Positions 1-6,222 of a DNA stretch of 9,857 nt are shown one piece after another (the first letter of the stretch is position 1; each line of letters begins with the position of its first letter). Origin of the DNA: Deltaproteobacteria bacterium RBG_16_54_18 (lineage in GTDB: Bacteria > Desulfobacterota > B13-G15 > RBG-16-54-18); the NCBI GenBank assembly GCA_001797935.1, contig MGQT01000014.1:1663-11519 (forward strand), written 5' to 3'. The notes under the pieces were generated by a model, which saw only the letters and a list, made by a program, of their open reading frames with translations, was not told the origin of the DNA and did not search any database. The position numbers and the translations under genes were made by a program.

Positions 1-43
1 CGCCCTTTGGGATACGGGGGAAGATCCAGGATATAAGGTGCTA

Positions 44-706
44 CTAAATCTTTGAGGTCAGACATCGCTCTACCATATGTTCGGCATTTGCCATCATTGT
101 TTTATAATCCGCCTCTGTCAACCCTGCCCCCAATACAACCTCATGGAGACGTGCAGCCGGCCAGATATCACCGGGGTTGTGGGCATCGCTGTTTAACACC
201 AGTGAGACCCCTTTTGTACGCGCCAGGCGGGCCACATGACCGTTGGTCAACGAGTGCCCTTTGCGCGAAGTAATCTCCAAGTAGACGCCTTGTTCCTTAG
301 CCAACATAACCTCTTCCTCAGTAATCAGACCGGGATGCGCGAGGATGTCCGCTGCTGCCTCAATAGCTATTCTATTTGTCCCCGGTGCCACGGGTTCTAC
401 AATCGTCTCCCCGTGCACCACCACCACTTTGGCACCTAATTTCCTGCTCCTGCCGATAAGAGACGGAATGACCGATGGAGGGACGTGCGTCAGCTCAATC
501 CCCGGGATAAGCCGGATCCCCTCTTGTTGTTGATTGCTCTCCCGACAAAAGGCGACGATACGGGGGATAATCAGATCAATGTTGGACTGGTCACCGTGAT
601 CGGTAATCGCAAGGGCCTTATACCCCGCTACGGCAAATCTTCGCGCCAACTCGGCAGGAATAAGTTCTCCATCGCTCCACAGTGAATGGGTATGTAGATC
701 TATCAT
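44..706 (-). CDS. PHP-domain metal-dependent phosphoesterase (histidinol-phosphatase-like)
   Basis: This 220-residue protein shows the full metal-ligand set of the PHP (polymerase and histidinol phosphatase) superfamily. It starts with HTH (H5, H7), followed by SDGE at 11-14, TDHGD with H37, PGIEL with E71, VVHGE with H98, LAHPG with H124, and NSDAH with D174 and H176. PHP enzymes bind two or three metal ions in a distorted TIM barrel and hydrolyse phosphoesters. The substrate cannot be read from sequence: histidinol phosphate is one option, a nucleotide or cofactor phosphate another. No his genes are nearby, so a histidine role is not supported. There is no signal peptide or membrane segment, so it should be cytosolic. 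The ATG at 706 places HTH at residue 5, as usual for the family, but has only a weak ribosome site (GGATG). A 185-base gap separates it from the BFN gene, so it may have its own promoter. The family call is firm and the function open. Confidence 0.9.
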   Translation of the reverse strand: MIDLHTHSLWSDGELIPAELARRFAVAGYKALAITDHGDQSNIDLIIPRIVAFCRESNQQQEGIRLIPGIELTHVPPSVIPSLIGRSRKLGAKVVVVHGETIVEPVAPGTNRIAIEAAADILAHPGLITEEEVMLAKEQGVYLEITSRKGHSLTNGHVARLARTKGVSLVLNSDAHNPGDIWPAARLHEVVLGAGLTEADYKTMMANAEHMVERCLTSKI

Positions 707-821
707 GCATCACATCCATGAAGTATATCCGTACACTATCCCGCCTTGAGCAGGCTGGGCACCCTACTCTGCGAATGCCGGGATTAAATCCTTCTTATAA
801 AGATCATACCCGAGTCGTCGC

Positions 822-845
822 TTCAGGAAAAATTTTTTCTCTGAA
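822..845. repeat. AT-rich near-perfect palindrome
   Basis: The outer arms TTCAG (822-826) and CTGAA (841-845) are perfect complements, and the inner arms GAAAAA and TTTTTTC (827-839) also pair, with one bulged base. Together they form an almost loopless cruciform-type palindrome. Its U-rich and A-rich cores in both orientations could help termination on either strand, or it could be a protein-binding site. It lacks the GC-rich stem of a classical intrinsic terminator. Confidence 0.45.
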
Positions 846-862
846 TAAGACAAACATGTGGG

Positions 863-889
863 GACAGCACGGAAGAAATTGTCGCTGTC
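863..889 (-). repeat. Inverted repeat immediately downstream of the BFN gene
   Basis: GACAGC (863-868) and GCTGTC (884-889) are perfect 6-base complements with a 15-base loop, starting three bases after the BFN stop codon. The position suggests a transcript-end hairpin. No run of T follows on the minus strand, so it is not a standard intrinsic terminator. A chance match cannot be excluded. Confidence 0.3.
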
Positions 890-891
890 AC

Positions 892-1377
892 CTACATTTT
901 ATATTTACCAAAGTCATTGGACGAGAGCCCCTCTAAAAGTTCATCTAAGACTTCCTCTCCGTCCTTGTGCTGACTTAAATCTATCTTACGAGACTTTGCA
1001 ATCACCTCTTCATGTACATAAATGGGCGCGGCAGTCCTCAGGGCCAAAGCGATCGAGTCGCTGGGACGAGCGTCGATGGCAAAAGTCGTCCCCTGCGTCT
1101 CCAGATGGATGATGGCGAAAAAGGTATTTTCCCGCAAATCATTGACCTCTATTTTGATCACCGTTATCTCTAAAATATCCAGTAGGTTCTTCATAAGGTC
1201 ATGAGTCATCGGTCTTGAGAGTTGCACCTTTTCGAGCTGGGTAGCGATAGCGCTGGCTTCAAAAAACCCTATCCAGATAGGGACAACCTCTTTTTCTTCC
1301 AAGTCCTTAAGCAACACGATGGGGGTATTGGTAAGAGGGTCTACCGTGAGACCGCTTACCTTCATCTCTCGAAACAT
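892..1377 (-). CDS. Bifunctional nuclease (BFN/DUF151) domain protein
   Basis: The 161-residue product matches the BFN (DUF151) family along most of its length. It has PIWIGFFEASAIATQLE at about 33-49, RPMTHDLM at 55-62, DARPSDSIALALR at about 102-114 and PIYVHEEVI after that. The C-terminal tail of about 30 residues is acidic and probably flexible. Plant members have been reported to act as nucleases on both RNA and DNA; bacterial members are largely uncharacterised, so the name is a family label. The frame stays open upstream to about 1500, but that would add residues overlapping miaB. The ATG at 1377 is preceded by GAAGGAG (1383-1389) five bases away and begins just ahead of the conserved domain. 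It starts 14 bases after the miaB stop with its ribosome site in that gap, so the two genes are probably co-transcribed. No membrane or secretion signal is visible. Confidence 0.9.
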   Translation of the reverse strand: MFREMKVSGLTVDPLTNTPIVLLKDLEEKEVVPIWIGFFEASAIATQLEKVQLSRPMTHDLMKNLLDILEITVIKIEVNDLRENTFFAIIHLETQGTTFAIDARPSDSIALALRTAAPIYVHEEVIAKSRKIDLSQHKDGEEVLDELLEGLSSNDFGKYKM

Positions 1378-1391
1378 TCTCGCTCCTTCTC

Positions 1392-2711
1392 TCAACAGAG
1401 CTCTCCCCGAAGGGAGTTTTGTAACCCCTCGGTGATCCGTACCTGAACCACCTTTCCCATGATATCGGGTCCTCCCGCAAAATTGACAATCCGGTTGCAC
1501 CGCGTACGCCCCATAATTTGGTCGGGAACATGCCGGCTATACCCCTCCACCAATACCTCTTTTATCTCTCCTGCCAGCCGCCTATTCTTTTTCAAGGTTA
1601 TCTCCCGCTGTAGTACCTGCAGGCTTTCGAGCCGACGCTGCTTAGCCGCTGGAGCAATATCATCCGGCCATTGAGCAGCGCGTGTCCCAGCGCGCGGAGA
1701 ATATTTAAATGAAAAGAGCGCGTCAAACTCGACTACCTGCATGAGCTCCATGGTCTGGGAAAAATCCGCCTCACTCTCGCCGGGAAACCCTACCATGACA
1801 TCGGCGGTGATACTCAGGTGAGGTACCACCTCTCGTAATCGCTGCACCAGGGCAAGATAGTCCTCCCTGGTATGTCTCCTATTCATCCGTTCCAGCACGG
1901 CATTCGATCCAGCCTGGAAAGGAAGGTGACAGTGTTCGCAGAGCCGCTTCAGGTGTCCGAAAGAACGTATCGTCTCCTCCGTGAGATCCTTGGGATGAGA
2001 CGTGGTAAACCGAATCCGCTCGATGCCGGGAATCGCATTTATCTTAGCCAACAGCTGGGGGAAAGTCAACTCTGCGGGATCATGTTTGGCGTAGGCGTTT
2101 ACATTTTGTCCCAGCAGGAGTATCTCCTTCGTACCTTGTTCAACCAAGGACTTTATCTCGGCGAGGACGTCTTTGCTGGGACGGCTTCGCTCCCTCCCCC
2201 TCACCGCAGGGACAATACAATAGCTGCAAAAATTATTGCACCCTTGCATAATAGTAACCGAGGCGCGCACCCGGCAGCCTCGGGGAAGAGGGAGATGGAC
2301 AAAAGGACCATCCTCAAAGCCTGTCGCGCAGACCCCATCCCCCCCTGTATCGACGGCGTGCAGGACCTCGGGGAGACGGTGGATCTTACCGGGGCCAAGG
2401 ACAAAGTCGAGCGACGACATATGGTCCCATAGCCCTTCTCCCCGTTGTTCTGCCACGCAGCCGGTAATACCTACAATCGCCCGGGGGTTGTCCCGTTTGA
2501 GCTGATGGAGGCGTCCCATAATACTGTATGCCTTCTGCTCCGGTTTTTCCCTGACGGCGCAGGTATTAACGAGGATCACGTCGGCCTCCTCCGGACAAGT
2601 TGCCCCGTGATACCCGTGTGACGTCAGCAGGGCAAGCATCTGCTCGGAATCATGCTCGTTCATCTGACACCCGAACGTCTTGATATAGACGCGCTTCCCC
2701 GCTCCTGCCAT
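1392..2711 (-). CDS. miaB: tRNA-2-methylthio-N6-dimethylallyladenosine synthase MiaB
   Basis: This 439-residue radical-SAM methylthiotransferase converts i6A37 to ms2i6A37 in tRNAs that read codons starting with U. The N-terminal MTTase domain holds three cysteines for the auxiliary 4Fe-4S cluster: KTFGCQMN (C15), NTCAVRE (C51) and TGCVAE (C85). The radical-SAM cluster motif is GCNNFCSYC (C158, C162, C165), followed by IVPAVRGRERSRP. The C-terminal TRAM domain contains GRTRCNRIVNF and binds tRNA. The full length and KTFGCQMN opening point to MiaB; MtaB and RimO differ in these motifs. An in-frame TTG at 2723 would add four residues. I prefer the ATG at 2711, although neither start has a strong ribosome site. 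The gene lies 72 bases after fba and 14 bases before the BFN gene, and all motifs are intact. Confidence 0.96.
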   Translation of the reverse strand: MAGAGKRVYIKTFGCQMNEHDSEQMLALLTSHGYHGATCPEEADVILVNTCAVREKPEQKAYSIMGRLHQLKRDNPRAIVGITGCVAEQRGEGLWDHMSSLDFVLGPGKIHRLPEVLHAVDTGGDGVCATGFEDGPFVHLPLPRGCRVRASVTIMQGCNNFCSYCIVPAVRGRERSRPSKDVLAEIKSLVEQGTKEILLLGQNVNAYAKHDPAELTFPQLLAKINAIPGIERIRFTTSHPKDLTEETIRSFGHLKRLCEHCHLPFQAGSNAVLERMNRRHTREDYLALVQRLREVVPHLSITADVMVGFPGESEADFSQTMELMQVVEFDALFSFKYSPRAGTRAAQWPDDIAPAAKQRRLESLQVLQREITLKKNRRLAGEIKEVLVEGYSRHVPDQIMGRTRCNRIVNFAGGPDIMGKVVQVRITEGLQNSLRGELC

Positions 2712-2770
2712 TGTTCCACTCAATAACGCCCCACCGTCTGTTGCAACGGGACGGATGATCTCACTTGCCT

Positions 2771-2785
2771 GAGAGTACCACTCTC
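2771..2785 (-). repeat. Short hairpin at the end of fba
   Basis: GAGAGT and ACTCTC form a perfect 6-base stem with a 3-base loop that overlaps the fba stop codon. No T-run follows on the minus strand, so it is unlikely to be a full intrinsic terminator. It could stabilise the 3' end of the fba message or mark a processing point before miaB. It could also be chance. Confidence 0.3.
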
Positions 2786-4076
2786 AATCATCGAAATTGC
2801 CTGCCTGCCCCTTGCCACTATCCAGATGCTTCGCTCTTTCCCTCATTTTGCTTTCCGTCCATTCCGCGGGGTTTTCTATGCGACTGACTTTGGGACCCAA
2901 ATCGTATGATCCTGCCTGCAAAATGGCCTCAACGGCAAGGGGGGCCGTATCTTGGGAATTAAAGACCTCCATCATCATCCCATAAGCAAAGTCTTCTACG
3001 GCCTTGGCCATGCGATCCCTAATCTCCTTTGGTTGGGCAAGTAATTTATTTTCAAAGGGGAGATTCAGATTTTTGTAATCCCCCTTTTTCCAGCTCTTCG
3101 ACTGGGCATACGCCTCCATCTCCGTCCACAGTTCTGCACTAACGCCAGCTCCCTGCACCTTGCTGAATTTCCCCTCTGCATCCAGAATGGCATTCCCGTA
3201 ATCATTCACCTGAACACCCCACGATATCATTTGCAGGGCCGTGGCGACATTGGCCTTGGTGGTATGCGTGTTTTTAGCGATTTGAAGAAGTCTTTCCGAG
3301 CTGTTGCCGGAGGTCCCATGCTGTGCCCCCGAAATCTTATATCGTTCCAAGGCCTGGTGAATATCTGCCGTCAGGCTCACCTGGATACCCGAGTCCTTTT
3401 CTTCAATGCCGTGGGTCGTACCATTGTTCAAGGCAATCCAATCGGGGAAAATATCATGGGCATTGAGCCCTTGAATGAGAAAGAGGGCCTCGGCTACGGT
3501 AGAAAGACCCTCAGCGCCCTTGATTTCCCCCACCTCTGTCTCCAGCCCTGCCCAGTGTGGGATATAGGGATGTAGGGCAATGTTTGCCAAAAGGTTTGCA
3601 TCGTCAGGAAGGTGCGAGGCATCAACGGCAACTGAGGTCATGCCGGCCTCAAAGAGAGTAGGAATCTCACTCTTGGCGGTGGTAAGGTCCTTTTCGTTTT
3701 TAATGCCATAGTGGTCCGCATGGACCGCTACCGGGATGGTAATGCCCAATTCATTGCAGATGGCATCGACGAAGAGGGCGATATTCCAGAAGTTCACCGC
3801 ACAATAGGCCTTGGCACCCCCTTCTGATTTCGCAATCTCAATAATAACGGCAGCGTTGGCTCGCTGAGCGGCACGAAGGACGCCGCGAATGACAAATTGA
3901 TTACGGCCATTTGCCGCCATGGCAATCGCTTTACCTTTGACGATCATGGCCCGATCTACAACCTTGCCGCTCACGATTAGCGCCTTTGAATGAGGAAAGA
4001 GCCTGGTAATAGTGGGTGGCCGTCCTATCGCAAGGGCCTTTGTAAAATCAGCCGATGAAACCTTCTTGGTCGCCAT
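2784..4076 (-). CDS. fba: Class II fructose-bisphosphate aldolase (long form)
   Basis: The 430-residue enzyme reversibly joins dihydroxyacetone phosphate and glyceraldehyde-3-phosphate to fructose-1,6-bisphosphate. Active-site motifs of zinc-dependent class II aldolases appear in order. VHADHYG (D121 catalytic, H122 zinc) matches the HTDHC region of the E. coli enzyme. ETEVGEI (179-185) matches the metal-site glutamate region. NNGTTHG (H222) and GAQHGTSGNS (H253) supply the remaining zinc histidines and the phosphate loop. It is longer than the E. coli enzyme (about 360 residues), with extra sequence at both ends. AAGGAGG (4084-4090) lies seven bases before the ATG, an excellent ribosome site. 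It follows fbp by 89 bases, which suggests a gluconeogenic or autotrophic sugar-phosphate role. The gap carries a possible sigma-54 site, so fba may also be transcribed on its own. A related tagatose-bisphosphate aldolase specificity cannot be excluded, but pairing with fbp favours FBA. Confidence 0.92.
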   Translation of the reverse strand: MATKKVSSADFTKALAIGRPPTITRLFPHSKALIVSGKVVDRAMIVKGKAIAMAANGRNQFVIRGVLRAAQRANAAVIIEIAKSEGGAKAYCAVNFWNIALFVDAICNELGITIPVAVHADHYGIKNEKDLTTAKSEIPTLFEAGMTSVAVDASHLPDDANLLANIALHPYIPHWAGLETEVGEIKGAEGLSTVAEALFLIQGLNAHDIFPDWIALNNGTTHGIEEKDSGIQVSLTADIHQALERYKISGAQHGTSGNSSERLLQIAKNTHTTKANVATALQMISWGVQVNDYGNAILDAEGKFSKVQGAGVSAELWTEMEAYAQSKSWKKGDYKNLNLPFENKLLAQPKEIRDRMAKAVEDFAYGMMMEVFNSQDTAPLAVEAILQAGSYDLGPKVSRIENPAEWTESKMRERAKHLDSGKGQAGNFDD

Positions 4077-4146
4077 GTCCTTTCCTCCTTATTTTAAATG
4101 TGTGCTTTTTTTACTCCCCGTACTCTAACGCGTGCCGGTATCGAGA

Positions 4147-4162
4147 AGCGTAACCCGTGCCA
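4147..4162 (-). promoter_or_regulatory. Candidate sigma-54 (-24/-12) promoter upstream of fba
   Basis: The minus strand reads TGGCACGGGTTACGCT. Against the consensus TGGCACGRNNNTTGCW it matches all of the -24 half and has the invariant GG and GC at the correct spacing. It differs at the two T positions before GC. With -12 at 4148, transcription would begin near 4136 and leave a leader of about 60 bases before fba. It sits three bases beyond the fbp stop codon. No enhancer-binding-protein gene is in the window, and a chance match is possible. Confidence 0.35.
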
Positions 4163-4165
4163 TAG

Positions 4166-5158
4166 TCATCCCCTATTTTTTTCTCTGAGTATCCCGGCAA
4201 TATTTTCCACCAATTGTTTCGAACCTACGTAGAGCGCTGTCCGCTGATGATGTTTCTCCGGCTGAATATCGAGAATCGGGGCCCCGGCTTCGTTCACGGC
4301 CGTTCCTCCTGCCTCGCGACACATGAAGGCCACCACCGCCGCTTCATACATAAGGCGGAGCTTCCCCTCGGGACGATTCTTTTTTGGATTCGGATGATTG
4401 AGGATGGCAGGATACATAAACATGCCGCCATTCGTCAGAATCCGGTGAAAATCTCCCGCCAACGCGCCGAGATATCGGAAGGCGTACTTACGTTCATGTT
4501 CGGCGATCCATTGTTGAACCCGTTCATCATACGTATGGCGGTTGGCCTCGTTGAATGACAACTCCCATGTCTCGGGATCATCGGGAAGCATCATTCTGGT
4601 CGGCCGGACGAAATTCATCGTCTCATCGATATGAAACCGCCAGGTTCCGGCCTCCTTAAGCCCAAGGGTAAACGTCCCGGTCGAGATCACAAACATGCCG
4701 GCGGCAATATAATCTTTCCCTGCACGGAGGTGACCGTCTTCAGGGCCTTCCAAATTACGTTTCGCAATCCCGAAAAGAAAGCCGACCGGCAGCCCGTGGG
4801 GAAGATTTGATGAGCCATCGAGCGGATCAAAATAAATCAGGTAACGCCCCCCCTCGGGATTAATCGGGATGATTTCCTCCGATTCCTCACTGACTACATG
4901 GATTACGCGACCTGAATTTTTTAAATAATGTACGGTGATCTCATGGGCGATTTGATCCATTCTCATGACATCTTCGCCCTGCACGTTTTTCCCACCTGCG
5001 AGGCCGAGATTGCCCTTGAGGGCCCCCGTCAAATAGTAATACTGGATGTGCTTTGCCGCGCTGATCATTGCATCCATGAGAATCAGGAAGTGGTAGGTGC
5101 GGTTGTGACTCTCCTGATGTTGCAGGAGGAAATTCATGAAGGTTTGCTCAAAGCGCAT
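4166..5158 (-). CDS. fbp: Class I fructose-1,6-bisphosphatase
   Basis: This 330-residue phosphatase hydrolyses fructose-1,6-bisphosphate to fructose-6-phosphate, an irreversible step of gluconeogenesis. Family motifs are clear: NVQGED at about 58-63, VSEESEE (89-95) and FDPLDGSSN (110-118). These supply the metal ligands E91/E92, D111 and D114. RYLGALAGDFHRILTNGG follows, then KLRLMYE with the last metal-binding glutamate, and ILDIQPEKHHQR near the end. The usual CNPMAF-type residues after that glutamate are replaced by AAVVAF, a mild divergence. The N-terminal 45 residues are unlike the enterobacterial form and poorly recognisable. The frame stays open to a GTG at 5188, but AAAGGAGGT (5165-5173) fixes the start. 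The ATG at 5158 is six bases from it and the ATG at 5161 only three, so I chose 5158. fba lies next downstream, and the structured 217-base gap upstream suggests its own promoter or leader control. Confidence 0.95.
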   Translation of the reverse strand: MRFEQTFMNFLLQHQESHNRTYHFLILMDAMISAAKHIQYYYLTGALKGNLGLAGGKNVQGEDVMRMDQIAHEITVHYLKNSGRVIHVVSEESEEIIPINPEGGRYLIYFDPLDGSSNLPHGLPVGFLFGIAKRNLEGPEDGHLRAGKDYIAAGMFVISTGTFTLGLKEAGTWRFHIDETMNFVRPTRMMLPDDPETWELSFNEANRHTYDERVQQWIAEHERKYAFRYLGALAGDFHRILTNGGMFMYPAILNHPNPKKNRPEGKLRLMYEAAVVAFMCREAGGTAVNEAGAPILDIQPEKHHQRTALYVGSKQLVENIAGILREKNRG

Positions 5159-5186
5159 CATATGACCTCCTTTCTGTTGGCCCCCC

Positions 5187-5210
5187 ACGCTCCTTTATCT
5201 ACCGGAGCGT
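5187..5210 (-). repeat. Stem-loop in the fbp leader
   Basis: ACGCTCC and GGAGCGT form a perfect 7-base GC-rich stem around a 10-base loop, 13 bases upstream of the fbp ribosome site. The copy nearer fbp contains AAAGGAG, the same word as the true ribosome site. The left arm could therefore pair with either copy. No T-run follows, so it is not an ordinary terminator for the SDR gene. A translational control element is possible but unproven. Confidence 0.4.
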
Positions 5211-5294
5211 CTTCCGAAAAGAGCAAAAAGCTCGGTTGATTTTCTGCCGTCGCCTCGGATAGAGAAATACATTCCTGTCTCTCTCATATCGTTT

Positions 5295-5325
5295 TTTGTA
5301 CTCCCGTGGTTAATAGCCGTACAAA
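5295..5325. promoter_or_regulatory. Inverted repeat TTTGTAC-N17-GTACAAA upstream of fbp, possible operator
   Basis: Two perfect 7-base arms are separated by 17 bases, and the symmetry extends outward to 10 of 11 bases with one mismatch. The site lies midway between the SDR stop and the fbp start. Read on the minus strand, TTGTAC and TACAAA are also 18 bases apart, a loose sigma-70-like spacing with 4 of 6 matches in each box. It could be a dimer-binding operator, a promoter, or both. The spacing is wide for a simple operator, and no regulator is identified. Confidence 0.3.
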
Positions 5326-5375
5326 TAAATCCAGACCAGCTAACATCTACCACACGTCGCGTAAGCACATGGCAG

Positions 5376-6173
5376 CTAACCATGGCCGCCCCGCCCGAAT
5401 AGATCGATCAGGGACATGGGAGAATATCCCCCCATCCCGCCGTCAACCACGATGGTCTCTCCGTTGATGTACCGCGCCTCATCACTGCACAGGAAGGCCA
5501 CCACGGAAACTACCTCCTCCGGCTCGGCAAAGCGCCCCATTGCCACCCGTTTGGCCAAGGTATCGACCAACTCCTGCTTGCGCATGAGCGGTTCATTCAT
5601 TCCCCCTGCCACAAAGCCGGGGGCAACGGCGTTCACGGAAATGCCGTATCTGCCCCATTCATGGGCCAGCACGCGGGTGAGGGTCATAACCCCTGTCTTG
5701 CTCACGCAATAGGGGAGCAACCCCTGTTCACCCGTGAGACCCGCCTGGGAGGAGATGTTGACGATCCGGCCTCCTCCTTGTTTCTTCATCCAGGGGAAGA
5801 CGGCCTGACAGCAGAGAAATACACCTTTCACGTTGACTGCCATCACCCGGTCCCACTCTGCCTCATCTATCCGCTCAGCGGGAAGGATAAAGGGGTTGAT
5901 TCCCGCGTTATTGATGAGGATGTCAATTCGCCCCCAGACCTCAGCGATATCACCGATCATGCCCTCGACGGTCTTTTTTTGCGCAACATCCCCTGGCACG
6001 GCACGGGCCTGCCCGCCATGCGCTTCTATCTCGGCAACGGTCCCCTGTGCCGTATCGGCGTGGAGGGCATTGACCGCTACCATGGCCCCTTCTTTGGCAA
6101 GCCCCAGGGCAAAACTCCTGCCGAGTCCTCTCCCCGCCCCGGTAACCAGGGCAACCTTCCCTGCAAACCTCAT
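5376..6173 (-). CDS. SDR-family oxidoreductase (FabG/glucose dehydrogenase-like)
   Basis: The 265-residue protein is a classical short-chain dehydrogenase/reductase with a Rossmann fold. The cofactor loop is TGAGRGLG (11-18), NNAG is at 88-91, and the catalytic tetrad is N114, S142, Y155 and K159 (YCVSK). VNAVAPG follows at 179-185, and INGETIVVDGGMGG near the C-terminus is typical of the classical group. Family members reduce or oxidise hydroxyl/keto groups with NAD(H) or NADP(H). The residues after the second strand (VAVNALHAD) do not settle the cofactor. The substrate is unknown: a 3-oxoacyl-ACP reductase role is possible, but no fatty-acid genes are near, so I give no symbol. A glycine-rich tail of about 10 residues follows the domain. 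It starts 49 bases after surE at an ATG with only a weak AAGGG ribosome site, and is probably co-transcribed with surE. fbp lies beyond a long structured gap. Confidence 0.9.
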   Translation of the reverse strand: MRFAGKVALVTGAGRGLGRSFALGLAKEGAMVAVNALHADTAQGTVAEIEAHGGQARAVPGDVAQKKTVEGMIGDIAEVWGRIDILINNAGINPFILPAERIDEAEWDRVMAVNVKGVFLCCQAVFPWMKKQGGGRIVNISSQAGLTGEQGLLPYCVSKTGVMTLTRVLAHEWGRYGISVNAVAPGFVAGGMNEPLMRKQELVDTLAKRVAMGRFAEPEEVVSVVAFLCSDEARYINGETIVVDGGMGGYSPMSLIDLFGRGGHG

Positions 6174-6222
6174 TTGCCCTTCCCCGTCATTTTCTTCTCG
6201 CCGCCGCCCGCTGGCCTCGTTC

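Larger units (their letters stand above)
707..891. other. Intergenic region between the BFN and PHP genes
   Basis: This 185-base stretch carries no convincing gene. Read on the minus strand, it has an inverted repeat just after the BFN stop (863-889), then an AT-rich palindrome (822-845), then a short perfect palindrome GGATTAAATCC (781-791). A TATACT element lies about 15 bases upstream of the PHP start, but I found no matching -35 box at 16-18 bases. It probably ends the miaB-BFN transcript and may start the PHP one. Neither is proven by the sequence. Confidence 0.4.

Noticed and set aside
1..43. Possible start of another gene downstream of the PHP gene
   Set aside because: The stretch is too short to judge; no start codon with a ribosome site is visible on either strand.
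1378..1500. Upstream extension of the BFN gene to 1500
   Set aside because: It would overlap the end of miaB in another frame and ignore the strong ribosome site at 1383-1389; the extra residues do not belong to the BFN domain.
1872..2432. Plus-strand open frame of 186 codons
   Set aside because: It lies wholly antisense to miaB, whose cluster motifs are intact, and its translation shows no family signature.
5159..5188. GTG start for fbp at 5188
   Set aside because: It would place the AAAGGAGGT ribosome site inside the coding region; the extra residues simply translate the ribosome site and leader.
5195..5383. Minus-strand open frame of 62 codons between the SDR gene and fbp
   Set aside because: It has no recognisable motif, overlaps the SDR end, has odd composition, and spans the inverted repeats of the fbp leader.
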